Assembly: GCA_900320865.1 (NCBI GenBank)
Contig: ONTT01000015.1
Location: forward strand, 1 to 51,372
Direction of reading: 5' to 3'
Length of the DNA stretch: 51,372 nucleotides
DNA from: an uncultured Bacteroidales bacterium
GTDB taxonomy: Bacteria; Bacteroidota; Bacteroidia; Bacteroidales; Paludibacteraceae
The notes under the pieces were generated by a model. The model searched no databases and had not been told where the DNA came from. It saw only the letters and a program-made list of their open reading frames with translations. Below, piece after piece: positions 8,665-16,199 of this stretch; the first letter of the stretch is position 1; each line of letters begins with the position of its first letter. A program made the position numbers and the translations under genes.

Positions 8665-9453
8665 ATGTCAACATCAACAAATAACATACAATGCATATTG
8701 ATTTCGTGTAGGGATGTTCAGTACGTTGGCAAGCGTATTGATGAAATATGCGCATGGGAAAAATCGCATCATGCGGCGAATATGCAGGAGAATATTAAAT
8801 TAACCAAAGCATACTGCCGAAAGATCATTGATATGCTGGATGACTGTTTTGTTGAAGGATCTTTGGCTGTAGAAAAAACGAAGCGGCGATTGAAAAATCA
8901 CATTGATCATGTCAACGATACTCTTGTTGGGGTTATTCAGACTGATGCAGCAAGTGTTCTAATGGAGATACAATCTATGTTGCCCAATGCAATATCCTTT
9001 GCAGATATGCCATCATGCAAACCATTATTGGAACTTACAAAAGACTTGGTGATTTCCGGATTAAAACAACTATCGGATAATAAGAATTTCCGAACGTTCG
9101 TTGATGTGGTTGAAGCTGGTGTTGGAATATCGGAGGAAGTGCGATTAGGCAAACTATTTCGATTCTACAATCATTACGTGGAAGAACTGGAACGTGCTGT
9201 AGAAGAGGAACAATGGACGCTTACCAAACCAGAACAATGGTTGCTGCTGAAATCTCGTGCTGAACGTGCATATAGCTATCAATTGATGCTTAAGCACGGT
9301 TTTACTATTGCCAAAGATGTTGCAGAGATAATGCAGAATGTATGTATTGAAGATGATATTCGGCAATATGAGGTATTGCCGCAATTGTGTGGTACTATAT
9401 GCGTGGGACGGGAGCGTGTGGATGAACCAGAATCAGTTTGCGGAACTTTTTGA
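8665..9453 (+). CDS. Hypothetical helical protein with a chimeric C-terminus
   Basis: About 262 residues, started at the ATG of 8665. I do not recognise the family. It is soluble and mostly helical, with long amphipathic stretches (residues 80-110 and 130-215) and no clear catalytic motif. The last 25 or so residues (LCGTICVGRERVDEPESVCGTF) are read, in a different frame, from DNA that encodes a RhuM-like sequence. The original C-terminus has therefore probably been lost or replaced by a deletion. It lies 105 bases downstream of the TIR operon and may belong to the same island. Confidence 0.5.
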   Translation: MSTSTNNIQCILISCRDVQYVGKRIDEICAWEKSHHAANMQENIKLTKAYCRKIIDMLDDCFVEGSLAVEKTKRRLKNHIDHVNDTLVGVIQTDAASVLMEIQSMLPNAISFADMPSCKPLLELTKDLVISGLKQLSDNKNFRTFVDVVEAGVGISEEVRLGKLFRFYNHYVEELERAVEEEQWTLTKPEQWLLLKSRAERAYSYQLMLKHGFTIAKDVAEIMQNVCIEDDIRQYEVLPQLCGTICVGRERVDEPESVCGTF

Positions 9454-9586
9454 TACCTCTAAGCAAGGTATAGGTCAGCACATTGCTAACATACTGAACG
9501 AGAGAGAATTAGATGCAAATTCAGTTGTAAAGAAATCCTTTACTACTGTCGTGGATGGTAAGAATTATGAGGTGACAATGGTAAGC
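9389..9586 (+). pseudogene. RhuM-family remnant
   Basis: Frame 2 encodes VVLYAWDGSVWMNQNQFAEL, LFDTSKQGIGQHIANILNE and RELDANSVVKKSFTTVVDGK, then NYEVTMVSG. This matches the N-terminal region of RhuM/virulence proteins (VWLNQNQIAELFDTS..., ELDENSVV..., ADGKNY). Normal RhuM proteins are over 300 residues. Here both the start and everything after about 65 residues are missing, and the sequence runs directly into REP palindromes. Confidence 0.75.
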
Positions 9587-9711
9587 GGCATGCGATGCCG
9601 GGGCAATAGACAAAGATAATAAAGGCCGGAATATGATTCCGGGACAATAGACAAAGAGAAACGGCATACGATGCCGATACAGTAGACAAAGAGAAACGGC
9701 ATACGATGCCG
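9586..9711. repeat. REP-like palindromes upstream of the RAYT gene
   Basis: Four short hairpins with 3-base loops lie at 9586-9600, 9626-9642, 9662-9676 and 9697-9711. Each is followed by a conserved tail resembling ACARTAGACAAAGA. Stems differ but stay paired (CGGCAT/ATGCCG, CCGGAAT/ATTCCGG), and loops fit NYG. The last two units are identical 35-base tandem copies. A fifth unit lies inside the adjacent gene at 10102-10118. Confidence 0.85.
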
Positions 9712-9735
9712 ATACAGTAGACAAAGAGAAACGAA

Positions 9736-10740
9736 ATGGCAGAGAACGGACAATGGCATTGGCAAAAATCAGGAGAAGCATGGAAAGGTGTAGGAATCTA
9801 CCATGTGACGTTATCCGTGCCAAGTCGTGAGCCTTTATTAGGAAAACTCGTTATCCCGGAAAATGATCCCAAGAAAGCGAGAGTGGAGAGGACGGAGATG
9901 GGAAACGCTTTGGTGGACAAGTTACTAAGTCATCCCTCTTATTATCCGGAGGTTCGCATTTTGCAGTTTTGCCTCATGCCCGATCATTTGCATGCTATTT
10001 TGCATGTGACGCGTCCGATGAATACCAGTATTCGGACTGTTGTGCGTAGTTTTTGGCAAGGAGCAAAGAAGTTGGGAAAAGCCTATAGTAAGTCAATAGA
10101 TCCCGAATTCGATTCGGGAACAATAAACAAAGATATTGATATTCCAGACTCTGTTTTTACAGAGCGGCCATTTGTACGTCCGCTATCACGGCGAGGACAG
10201 TTAGATACGATGTATCATTATATCCGCATGAATCCAGAACGCCTTGCAACCAGGAGACTGATGCCGGAATGTTTCCGGGTACAAGAGGGGATAGAAATAG
10301 CGGGGCGGAAATACTATGGCGTTGGTAATGCTGAATTGCTGCAAAAAGAGAAATATATGCCGGTTCATGTCCGTCTAACGATGGTAGATGAAGCGGAACA
10401 CGGTGATAATAAGCGGCTTCGGGATTACATGAATAGTTGTGTGATAGCAGCGAGAAAAGGGATCGTGATGGTATCGCCATTTATAAGCAAGCAGGAACAG
10501 GCAGTAATGGAGGTGTTGTTGAAAGAAGGTTTGTCTTTCATCTATATAGCCGATAATGGATTTCGGGATTATTACAAACCGCAAGACAGCCTGTTTGATG
10601 CGGTTGCGAGAAAGCAGGTGCTCATTTTGAGCCCATGGGAATATGATTCGCATAAAAAACATGTTAGCCGCGCAGAATGCGTAGAAATGAATATAATGGC
10701 AGAAGAGATATCCGCGTATAATGTGGATGAAATGGGCTAG
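9736..10740 (+). CDS. REP-associated tyrosine transposase (RAYT) with C-terminal SLOG/DprA-like domain
   Basis: A 334-residue protein. Residues 1-180 form a Y1/HUH transposase domain: the HUH motif is in LMPDHLHAILHV near residues 76-87 and the presumed catalytic Tyr is in the MYHYIRMNPERLA helix. RAYTs cut and move REP hairpins as single-stranded DNA. Residues 225-330 (IVMVSPFISKQEQAVMEVLL, FIYIADNGF, YYKPQDSLFDAVARKQVLIL, SPWEY) resemble a nucleotide-binding Rossmann/SLOG-type domain; this assignment is less certain. A REP hairpin is embedded in the coding region at 10102-10118, in frame. The next gene starts 2 bases downstream. Confidence 0.8.
   Translation: MAENGQWHWQKSGEAWKGVGIYHVTLSVPSREPLLGKLVIPENDPKKARVERTEMGNALVDKLLSHPSYYPEVRILQFCLMPDHLHAILHVTRPMNTSIRTVVRSFWQGAKKLGKAYSKSIDPEFDSGTINKDIDIPDSVFTERPFVRPLSRRGQLDTMYHYIRMNPERLATRRLMPECFRVQEGIEIAGRKYYGVGNAELLQKEKYMPVHVRLTMVDEAEHGDNKRLRDYMNSCVIAARKGIVMVSPFISKQEQAVMEVLLKEGLSFIYIADNGFRDYYKPQDSLFDAVARKQVLILSPWEYDSHKKHVSRAECVEMNIMAEEISAYNVDEMG
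10102..10118. repeat. REP-like hairpin inside the RAYT gene
   Basis: CCCGAAT, loop TCG, ATTCGGG, followed by AACAATAAACAAAGA. This is the same unit type as the four REPs upstream, with a compensated stem. It encodes part of the segment between the HUH motif and the Tyr helix. Confidence 0.75.
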
Positions 10741-10742
10741 GG

Positions 10743-11861
10743 ATGGTAAAGGTACTGACATATAAGGATATTGATCGAGTGGAATGGAACGCATTGGTGA
10801 AAGCTAGTGCGACGGGGACGTGGTTCCAAACTCCAGAGGCGTATGAGTTCTTTGCGAGCATGCCGGAGCTGTTCCGGCCTTTCGTAGTAGGAGCCTACTC
10901 CCAACCCCTCCCTAAAGGGAAGTGGGAAAGGCTTCGAGGGGTATGCGTTGGGTATGTGACAGTAGAGAAGAGTCCGTTAAAGCAATTCTTTACCCGTCGT
11001 GCGATCATTATCGGAGGGCCGGCGTTGGCAGATGATGCAAGTTCAGAAGAGGTGGAGACTCTTATGAAGGCTGTTCGCGATCAGCCTATCCTAAATCCTT
11101 CCTTAAAAGGAAGGACTTCTAATCACCCTTCCTTTCAGGGGAGGGATGGGAAGAGGCTTTATGCACCCATATACATCGAGACGAGGAATTTTAATGATTA
11201 TAGCAAGTGGAAGAATGCACTCGCTTCCGCGGGATTCGATTATAGGCCGCATCTGAATTTCCATGTAGATTGTCGCGATAAAGAGGCGATGTGGGAGAGA
11301 ATGAGTGAAAATCGGCATCGCCAAGTGCGAAAAGCTCAAGCGACGGTTGAATGTTTAACGAATGAAGGAATTAGCGAGTTAGAGGTACGGGAGTGGTATG
11401 AGATATTGAGGGAGTTGTATCGGACAAAAGTGAAGACGCCATTATGGCCGGTGGAGTTTTTCTTGGAGGCTTATCGACAAGGAGTAGGGAAGTTCTTGCT
11501 GGTGAAACACAAAGGGAAAGTGATTGGCGGAAGTATGGTAGTAATGAGTGAAAGAGTGAAGGAATTAGGGAATGAAGGAACGGTGTATGAGTGGTTTGAG
11601 TGCGGGTTGAATGCGGAGTATAAGGAGCAGTATCCTTCGGTGATGGCGACATGGGCTGGGATAACATTGGCGCACGAGACAGGTTGTGCGCGATACGATA
11701 TGATGGGAGCAGGGGAACCGGGTGTGCCATACGGCGTGCGGGATTTCAAGAGTGAGTTCGGTGGCGAATTAGTCGAACACGGACGGTTCTTGTGTGTGAA
11801 CAAGCCGATGCTTTATCAGATAGGAAAGCTCGGAGTGAAATTGCTAAAACACATAAGGTGA
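10743..11861 (+). CDS. FemAB/GNAT-like transferase carrying two palindromic insertions
   Basis: A 372-residue FemAB-like double-GNAT protein, the group that transfers amino acids or acyl groups to peptidoglycan precursors or surface glycans. Family features are GTWFQTPEAYEFF near the start, the HLNFHVDC strand, the NRHRQVRKAQ basic helix and the DMMGAGEPGVPYGVRDFKSEFGGE signature near the end. Two segments missing from its neighbour paralogue (about residues 54-66 and 116-139) are encoded by palindrome-rich DNA at 10904-10941 and 11088-11155. It starts 2 bases after the RAYT gene. The substrate is unknown. Confidence 0.75.
   Translation: MVKVLTYKDIDRVEWNALVKASATGTWFQTPEAYEFFASMPELFRPFVVGAYSQPLPKGKWERLRGVCVGYVTVEKSPLKQFFTRRAIIIGGPALADDASSEEVETLMKAVRDQPILNPSLKGRTSNHPSFQGRDGKRLYAPIYIETRNFNDYSKWKNALASAGFDYRPHLNFHVDCRDKEAMWERMSENRHRQVRKAQATVECLTNEGISELEVREWYEILRELYRTKVKTPLWPVEFFLEAYRQGVGKFLLVKHKGKVIGGSMVVMSERVKELGNEGTVYEWFECGLNAEYKEQYPSVMATWAGITLAHETGCARYDMMGAGEPGVPYGVRDFKSEFGGELVEHGRFLCVNKPMLYQIGKLGVKLLKHIR
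11088..11155. repeat. Palindromic insertion within the FemAB-like gene
   Basis: The core at 11096-11115 is TCCTTCCTT, AA, AAGGAAGGA, a 9-bp perfect stem, followed by a related CCCTTCCTTTCAGGGGAGGG stretch. A shorter related segment (CCCCTCCCTAAAGGGA) lies at 10904-10941. Both keep the reading frame and are absent from the paralogue downstream. Confidence 0.65.
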
Positions 11862-11900
11862 ATTAAGAAGCAAAGAAGGAATAGCTAAGAGTTTATAGTT

Positions 11901-12908
11901 ATGGGCTATAAGATTTTAACATACGAACAGATTGATAAGCAAGCGTGGAAAACGTTTGTGGACGAGCATCCAAAGGGAAACGTCTTTCAGACTCCGCAGA
12001 TGTTTGAAGTCTATCAGCAGACACCCGGATATGCTCCGCAAGTGATTGCACTGGAGCAAGACAAGCAGATGGTAGGACTGATGATGTGGGTGGTGATGCG
12101 CGAGAAAGGCATGAAAGCACGGTTCTCGGCAAGGTCGATCATACAAGGTGCACCGTTGGTACAAGACGATAAGCCGGAGTACATCATCGCGTTGCTTGAA
12201 GCATACGAACAGATGCGGGATAAGGGGGTGATATACACGCAAGTGCGGAACCACTTTGAAATGCTGACAGTCAATGATGCCTTTCAGCAATGTGGGTATC
12301 GGTTCGAGTCACATTTGAACTTTATCATCACGCTGGATAACGAAGAAGCAGTATGGAATCGTATTGGCAAGGGACGGATCAAGCAGATTAAGAAAGCGCA
12401 GAAGAACGGATTGTACGTGGATGTGTATGAGCAGGGACAGATATCGGATGAACTGATAGCGCAAGGGTATGAGGTGATACGGAGTGTCTATCAGCGTGCC
12501 GGACTGCCGTTGACGGACTTGGAGCAGATCAAAGCAACGAACAAGCAAGGGCTGTTAGTGGTGTTTGTGGTGCGTAATCCGGAAGGAGAGATGCTCGGCT
12601 GTCGGTTTGGATTGTTGTACCGCGATTCGATATACGGGTGGTATGCCGGGAGTTATAGTCAATATTACAGTCTCTTTCCGAATGATATCCTGATATGGGA
12701 GACACTGCGGTGGGGGATTAACAAAGGATACAAGACGTTTGATTATGGAGGTGCCGGAGAACCGAATAAACCGTATGGGGTTCGTGCGTTTAAGCAGCAG
12801 ATGGGTGGCGAGTTAGTGAATTTTGGGCGTTACGAGAAGATTCATAGGCGCTTGATGTATCGGATAGGAGTGATGGGAATGAAGATTTTAAAACTTTTGA
12901 AGAAATGA
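11901..12908 (+). CDS. FemAB/GNAT-like transferase
   Basis: A 335-residue paralogue of the preceding gene, without its insertions. It has NVFQTPQMFEVYQQTPGY at the start, SHLNFIITLD, a basic GKGRIKQIKKAQK helix and the terminal signature DYGGAGEPNKPYGVRAFKQQ. It probably modifies a cell-surface glycan precursor, since it is flanked by glycosyltransferase and aminotransferase genes. It overlaps the next gene by 4 bases (ATGA). Substrate specificity cannot be read from the sequence. Confidence 0.75.
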   Translation: MGYKILTYEQIDKQAWKTFVDEHPKGNVFQTPQMFEVYQQTPGYAPQVIALEQDKQMVGLMMWVVMREKGMKARFSARSIIQGAPLVQDDKPEYIIALLEAYEQMRDKGVIYTQVRNHFEMLTVNDAFQQCGYRFESHLNFIITLDNEEAVWNRIGKGRIKQIKKAQKNGLYVDVYEQGQISDELIAQGYEVIRSVYQRAGLPLTDLEQIKATNKQGLLVVFVVRNPEGEMLGCRFGLLYRDSIYGWYAGSYSQYYSLFPNDILIWETLRWGINKGYKTFDYGGAGEPNKPYGVRAFKQQMGGELVNFGRYEKIHRRLMYRIGVMGMKILKLLKK

Positions 12909-14275
12909 ACATCTTAATAGTATCGGCACATCCGGCTCAAGTTCACGGCTTTCGGCTGGTTAGGGAGGAGTTGATGAGAGATGGGCACCAAGTGTTTTGG
13001 GCTACCACCGATAAAGACATCGCTATCAATCTGCTTCAGCAGTTCGGCATTGATTATTTCCTGATCCTCAAGGCGCCAAAGAACTTCATTAGTCGCGTGT
13101 GGTATATGCTTCGTAATGTCTGTCGACTGATTCCGTATCTGCGGCGGAATAAGATTGACTTGGTCGTGGATCGGTATGAGCCGTTTATTTCTGTGGCAGC
13201 GTGGCTCAACCGAACGCCTCATATTTGCCTAGCGGATACTGAACATGCTGCTATCAAATGTAAGCCTTTCATCAAGATGTGTCAGGCTGCGCTATATCCC
13301 ACTTGTTTCTATGAGAAAGTGACGGATGATATGCTTTATTTCCCAGGGAACATCGAACTGTATTATCTCCATCCGAAGAGGTTTTGTCCGGCTCCAGTGT
13401 GGGACTTGTTGGGCATAGAGGAAGGGACACGGTTTGCTATCGTGCGATTTGTGAAATGGGATGCATGGCATGATACACAACTCGTAGGAGGTTTCTCGCT
13501 GGAGCAAAAACGGGAACTGATTAAGCGACTAAGTAAGCATTTGCGGGTGTTTATCTCATCCGAATCGGAACTGCCGGCAGACTTGGAACCATATCGTATT
13601 CAAATTCCGATTGAACGCATGCATGATGTACAAGTGGCAGCAACGCTCTTCGTCGGAGAGTCTGCCACCATGGCATCTGAGTCGGTATGTCTCGGCACGC
13701 CGGCTATCTACATCGATGAAGTTGGACGGGGGTACACGGATGAAGAAGCGCGGGAAGGGCTGCTGTGGATGTTCCGGCCGGTGGCTAATCGCTCTATGCT
13801 GACTATAGAAGAAAACACAAAAAACATAGACAAAAACACAGAAAATAATATAGAGAGTAAATCAAAAACGCGTAGCCCACAGTCGATTGGAATCGACTCC
13901 AACAGCATTGATCTGCAGTCAGCTCAAAAACAAGCTTTTGGACAGCCTACAGCTCAATCCTGCGCAATAGTTGAGTCTGAAGATCAACTATTGGCTACTT
14001 ACAAAAATACGGATCTTCAATCCTCCGAAAAAAATCAAAAAAATGGGAAAGTGGAACCATGGTGGATAAGTGGCGGAGTGGAGGAGTGTATCGAAAAAGC
14101 CGAAGAAATAGCCGATGCAAAGTTTGATTCGGCTGCCTATGCCAAAAGGCATAAGGAATGGTTGGCTTCGAAAATCGATTGTACGGCGTTTTTGACGTGG
14201 TTTGTGGAGAATTATCCTTCCTCCGTCGCTGAGGCACGCAAGGCAGATGCTACATTTTGGAAGAGATTTAAGTAG
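12905..14275 (+). CDS. DUF354 glycosyltransferase-like protein with hairpin-rich insertion
   Basis: A 456-residue GT-B-like protein of the DUF354 family. The N-terminal half begins MNILIVSAHPAQVHGFR, and the C-terminal half contains ATLFVGESATMASESVCLGTPAIYID, the family's nucleotide-sugar loop. Residues of about 300-380 are a low-complexity Asn/Lys/Ser/Gln segment encoded by A-rich DNA with short palindromes. They interrupt the region between FRPVANRSML and VEPWWISGGVEECIEKAEEI, which in relatives is only a short loop. The C-terminus (TWFVENYPSS...FWKRFK) matches the remnant at 5557-5646. It is probably still functional because the frame is kept. Confidence 0.75.
   Translation: MNILIVSAHPAQVHGFRLVREELMRDGHQVFWATTDKDIAINLLQQFGIDYFLILKAPKNFISRVWYMLRNVCRLIPYLRRNKIDLVVDRYEPFISVAAWLNRTPHICLADTEHAAIKCKPFIKMCQAALYPTCFYEKVTDDMLYFPGNIELYYLHPKRFCPAPVWDLLGIEEGTRFAIVRFVKWDAWHDTQLVGGFSLEQKRELIKRLSKHLRVFISSESELPADLEPYRIQIPIERMHDVQVAATLFVGESATMASESVCLGTPAIYIDEVGRGYTDEEAREGLLWMFRPVANRSMLTIEENTKNIDKNTENNIESKSKTRSPQSIGIDSNSIDLQSAQKQAFGQPTAQSCAIVESEDQLLATYKNTDLQSSEKNQKNGKVEPWWISGGVEECIEKAEEIADAKFDSAAYAKRHKEWLASKIDCTAFLTWFVENYPSSVAEARKADATFWKRFK
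13805..14050. repeat. Hairpin-rich element A, in frame within the DUF354 gene
   Basis: An A-rich stretch with the shared motif AAATCAAAAACGCG at 13859-13872. Its hairpins include AGTCGATT/AATCGACT (2-base loop) and ATAGTTGA/TCAACTAT. The motif and style recur at 17531, 18207, 19117 and 19955. Confidence 0.65.
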
Positions 14276-14316
14276 CACCGCAGGTAGTAGACTAAAAGAA
14301 GAAAATATCGAAAATA

Positions 14317-14443
14317 CCATCAAATAGAAATAGAACTTGCAGTTCTCCGAGTATCCATTTTCTATAGCCTATTCACAAATAAATTTGCAATAGCCTCTAC
14401 AAAATGAATCCTCACATCCATGGATGTTATTTTTATTTGATGG
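14317..14443. repeat. Small MITE-like element F with 16-bp terminal inverted repeats
   Basis: CCATCAAATAGAAATA at 14317-14332 is the inverse of TATTTTTATTTGATGG at 14428-14443, with one mismatch. Inside are the palindrome CATCCATGGATG and the hairpin GAACT/AGTTC. It encodes no protein and fills most of the gap between the DUF354 and GxxExxY genes. Confidence 0.65.
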
Positions 14444-14507
14444 CAAAAATATTAAAAATAATTCATTGTAGCATACGATTAGATATTTATAATCAGTTAT
14501 AGGTGTT

Positions 14508-14921
14508 ATGAGTAAAGAAGAGTTGAAAGAGATAGTGTATCCAGTGATAGGGGCATGTCAGGAAGTGCACAAAGAGATGGGGCCGTTTCTTAATGAATAC
14601 ATGTATCAGGATGCATTGGCAATAGAATTAGGATTACGAGGACTACCATACGAGAAAGAGTTTCAGTTTTCGGCTGATTACAAGGGTTACGCGATAACAC
14701 ATAAGCACTATGCTGATTTTAAGGTAACGAACGATACGGCAGAGGTACTGGTGGAATGCAAGGCTGTAGATCGATTGGTAGATGCACATCGGCAACAGTT
14801 GTGGAACTACATGCGGTTGAGCAAGGTATATGTGGGCGTGGTGTATAACTTCGGACCTGTATATGCACAGTGTGAGAGGTATTACTATGATGCGGGGCAA
14901 GGCAAGATGGTGGCGTTTTGA
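14508..14921 (+). CDS. GxxExxY protein (PD-(D/E)XK-like)
   Basis: A 137-residue protein of the GxxExxY family. It contains a VIGACQEVHKEMGPFLNEYMYQDAL motif region, YEKEFQFSADYKG, then HYADFKVTNDTAEVLVECKAVD with the Asp and Glu-x-Lys of a PD-(D/E)XK nuclease-like core, and a HRQQLWNYMRLSK helix. The family is common in Bacteroidota polysaccharide and mobile regions, but its biological role is not settled. It stands alone between element F and a palindrome at 14942-14960. Confidence 0.85.
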   Translation: MSKEELKEIVYPVIGACQEVHKEMGPFLNEYMYQDALAIELGLRGLPYEKEFQFSADYKGYAITHKHYADFKVTNDTAEVLVECKAVDRLVDAHRQQLWNYMRLSKVYVGVVYNFGPVYAQCERYYYDAGQGKMVAF

Positions 14922-15281
14922 GATATAGAACTTTTTCGTAGGGGGTACAATTTGTACCCCTCTTGATATCAGTTATTAAGTTTAACTTAAGTACTGATTT
15001 TTGAAGAAAAATACAGAAAAATCAAAATTTCTTCACAAATTATTTGCATATTTGAAATAATCAAATGCAGTATTTCGAGGACACCGACATTGCAAGCAAT
15101 CCCACCTCGAAATTACTGTCGCAGTATCCTGCAACTGGCAACTATTTAGGTCAAAAACTATAAATATGCGAGCAAATTTACATTTTTTGTCCAAATTATT
15201 TGCACATTTGATTAATTTGTAGTAATTTTGCAATCGAAATGAAAGCATATTGCTATCATAATGCATTAAAATTTAATAAAT
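14922..15281. other. Intergenic region with palindromes, a duplicated promoter-like segment and the TA promoter
   Basis: No gene is visible. GGGGTACAATTTGTACCCC at 14942-14960 is a perfect 19-base palindrome. TTTCGAGG and CCTCGAAA near 15073 and 15111 close a hairpin containing ATTGC/GCAAT. The segment CAAATTATTTGCAYATTTGA occurs twice (15036-15055 and 15192-15211); the second copy contains the -33 element of the antitoxin promoter. Confidence 0.6.
15199..15230 (+). promoter_or_regulatory. Bacteroidota-type promoter of the RelB-PIN operon
   Basis: TTTG at 15199-15202 and TAATTTTG at 15223-15230 are 20 bases apart, matching the TTTG/TANNTTTG consensus. The start codon follows about 50 bases downstream. 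Confidence 0.7.
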
Positions 15282-15584
15282 ATGGCACAATCAGCAATGA
15301 CAATTCGCCTGGATACCAGGACTAAGACGCAATTCGACTCGTTATGCGAGCAGTTTGGCATGAGTGCCAATGCGGCAATCAATGTGTTTATCAATGCTGT
15401 GGTTCGTTCACGAGCTATCCCCTTCACCATTCGTGTGGATGAGGATCCTGTACGTCAACGTGCTTTGGATGCATTCTATGCTACGCCACGTGAGAATCGT
15501 CCGGAGATGACATTGGATGAGATCAACGAGGAAATCCGAAAAGCACGTCAAGAGCGTCGTGAACGTCAAAAAGCACGAGTATGA
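15282..15584 (+). CDS. RelB/DinJ-family antitoxin
   Basis: A 100-residue protein beginning MAQSAMTIRLDTRTKTQFDSL, then CEQFGMSANAAINVFINAVV. This is the ribbon-helix-helix fold of RelB/DinJ antitoxins, which bind the operator as dimers. The C-terminal half is charged and helical (MTLDEINEEIRKARQERRERQ) and would wrap the toxin. Its stop overlaps the toxin start by 4 bases (ATGA), giving translational coupling. The promoter at 15199-15230 is probably repressed by the complex. Confidence 0.88.
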   Translation: MAQSAMTIRLDTRTKTQFDSLCEQFGMSANAAINVFINAVVRSRAIPFTIRVDEDPVRQRALDAFYATPRENRPEMTLDEINEEIRKARQERRERQKARV

Positions 15585-15982
15585 TTTACGCAGTAATCGA
15601 TACAAATGTATTTGTGTCCGCGTATCTTACGCATAATTTGGCTTCCTCTACATCCAAAGTGGTGGACGCGTTGTTCCGTGGAAGAATCTGCCCGCTGTAC
15701 AACGAGGAGATAATGAATGAATACGAGGAGGTGTTGTCGCGTCCGCATTTTAATATCAGTGCTAATGAGCGTCAAACATTATGCAACTATATACGCCAAA
15801 ACGGTGTGGCGACAGAACGGACGTCATTCGAGGAGTTATTTGTGGATGAGGATGATCGGGTTTTCTATGAAGTGGCGCTGACGGAAGAGGATTCGTTCTT
15901 GGTGACGGGGAATCTGAGGCACTATCCGGTGGATCCGCGTGTTGTCACTCCAGCGCAGATGATGGCGATTCTGGAGGATTGA
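15581..15982 (+). CDS. PIN-domain toxin (COG1569/PIN_3 type)
   Basis: A 133-residue PIN ribonuclease. The first acidic residue is in YAVIDTNVFVSAYL. Further acidic positions are in NEEIMNEYEEVLSRPHF and in DEDDRVFYEVAL, and LVTGNLRHYPVDPRVVTP is the family's C-terminal block. PIN toxins cleave RNA using metal held by the acidic cluster, and all expected acidic residues are present. It is coupled to the upstream RelB-like antitoxin. A hairpin at 16003-16027 follows. Confidence 0.88.
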   Translation: MIYAVIDTNVFVSAYLTHNLASSTSKVVDALFRGRICPLYNEEIMNEYEEVLSRPHFNISANERQTLCNYIRQNGVATERTSFEELFVDEDDRVFYEVALTEEDSFLVTGNLRHYPVDPRVVTPAQMMAILED

Positions 15983-16002
15983 GTTGACTACAATTTGTAG
16001 GC

Positions 16003-16033
16003 AACTATTCGAAAAATCCGAATAGTTCGATTT
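16003..16033 (+). terminator. Putative terminator of the toxin-antitoxin operon
   Basis: AACTATTCG at 16003-16011 pairs perfectly with CGAATAGTT at 16019-16027, with a 7-base loop, followed by CGATTTTA. A smaller palindrome CTACAATTTGTAG lies just upstream at 15988-16000. Confidence 0.6.
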
Positions 16034-16065
16034 TAATGAAAAAATGAAGAAAAATTGCAAAAGAT

Positions 16066-16134
16066 ATGAATGTACCGTTTTTGAGTTTGAAGGATGTAAC
16101 CATGATGCACGGAGAAGAGTTATATGATATTTGA
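16066..16134 (+). pseudogene. N-terminal remnant of a sugar aminotransferase gene
   Basis: ATG at 16066 opens NVPFLSLKDVTMMHGEELYD and then reaches a TGA within a heptamer array. It parallels the start of the aminotransferase at 16591 ([20 protein letters not shown]) but differs at many bases. It therefore looks like the stub of a diverged paralogue rather than a fresh duplication. The S23 cassette sits between the stub and the intact gene. Confidence 0.65.
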
Positions 16135-16199
16135 TTTTTGATATTTGATTTTTGATTTGGAGGTAATAATGATTTTTGATTTTTGATATTTGATTTAAT
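16126..16199. repeat. Heptanucleotide array, word GATTTTT/GATATTT, left of S23 gene
   Basis: Five units at 16126-16160 and four at 16172-16199, all GATATTT, GATTTTT or one- to two-base variants (GATTTGG, GATTTAA), separated by AGGTAATAAT. The array supplies the stop of the aminotransferase stub and runs up to the S23 start codon. Confidence 0.75.

Noticed and set aside
8665-9453. RhuM assignment for the whole unknown gene
   Set aside because: Only the last codons overlap RhuM-like DNA, and in a different frame; the body of the protein shows no RhuM motifs.
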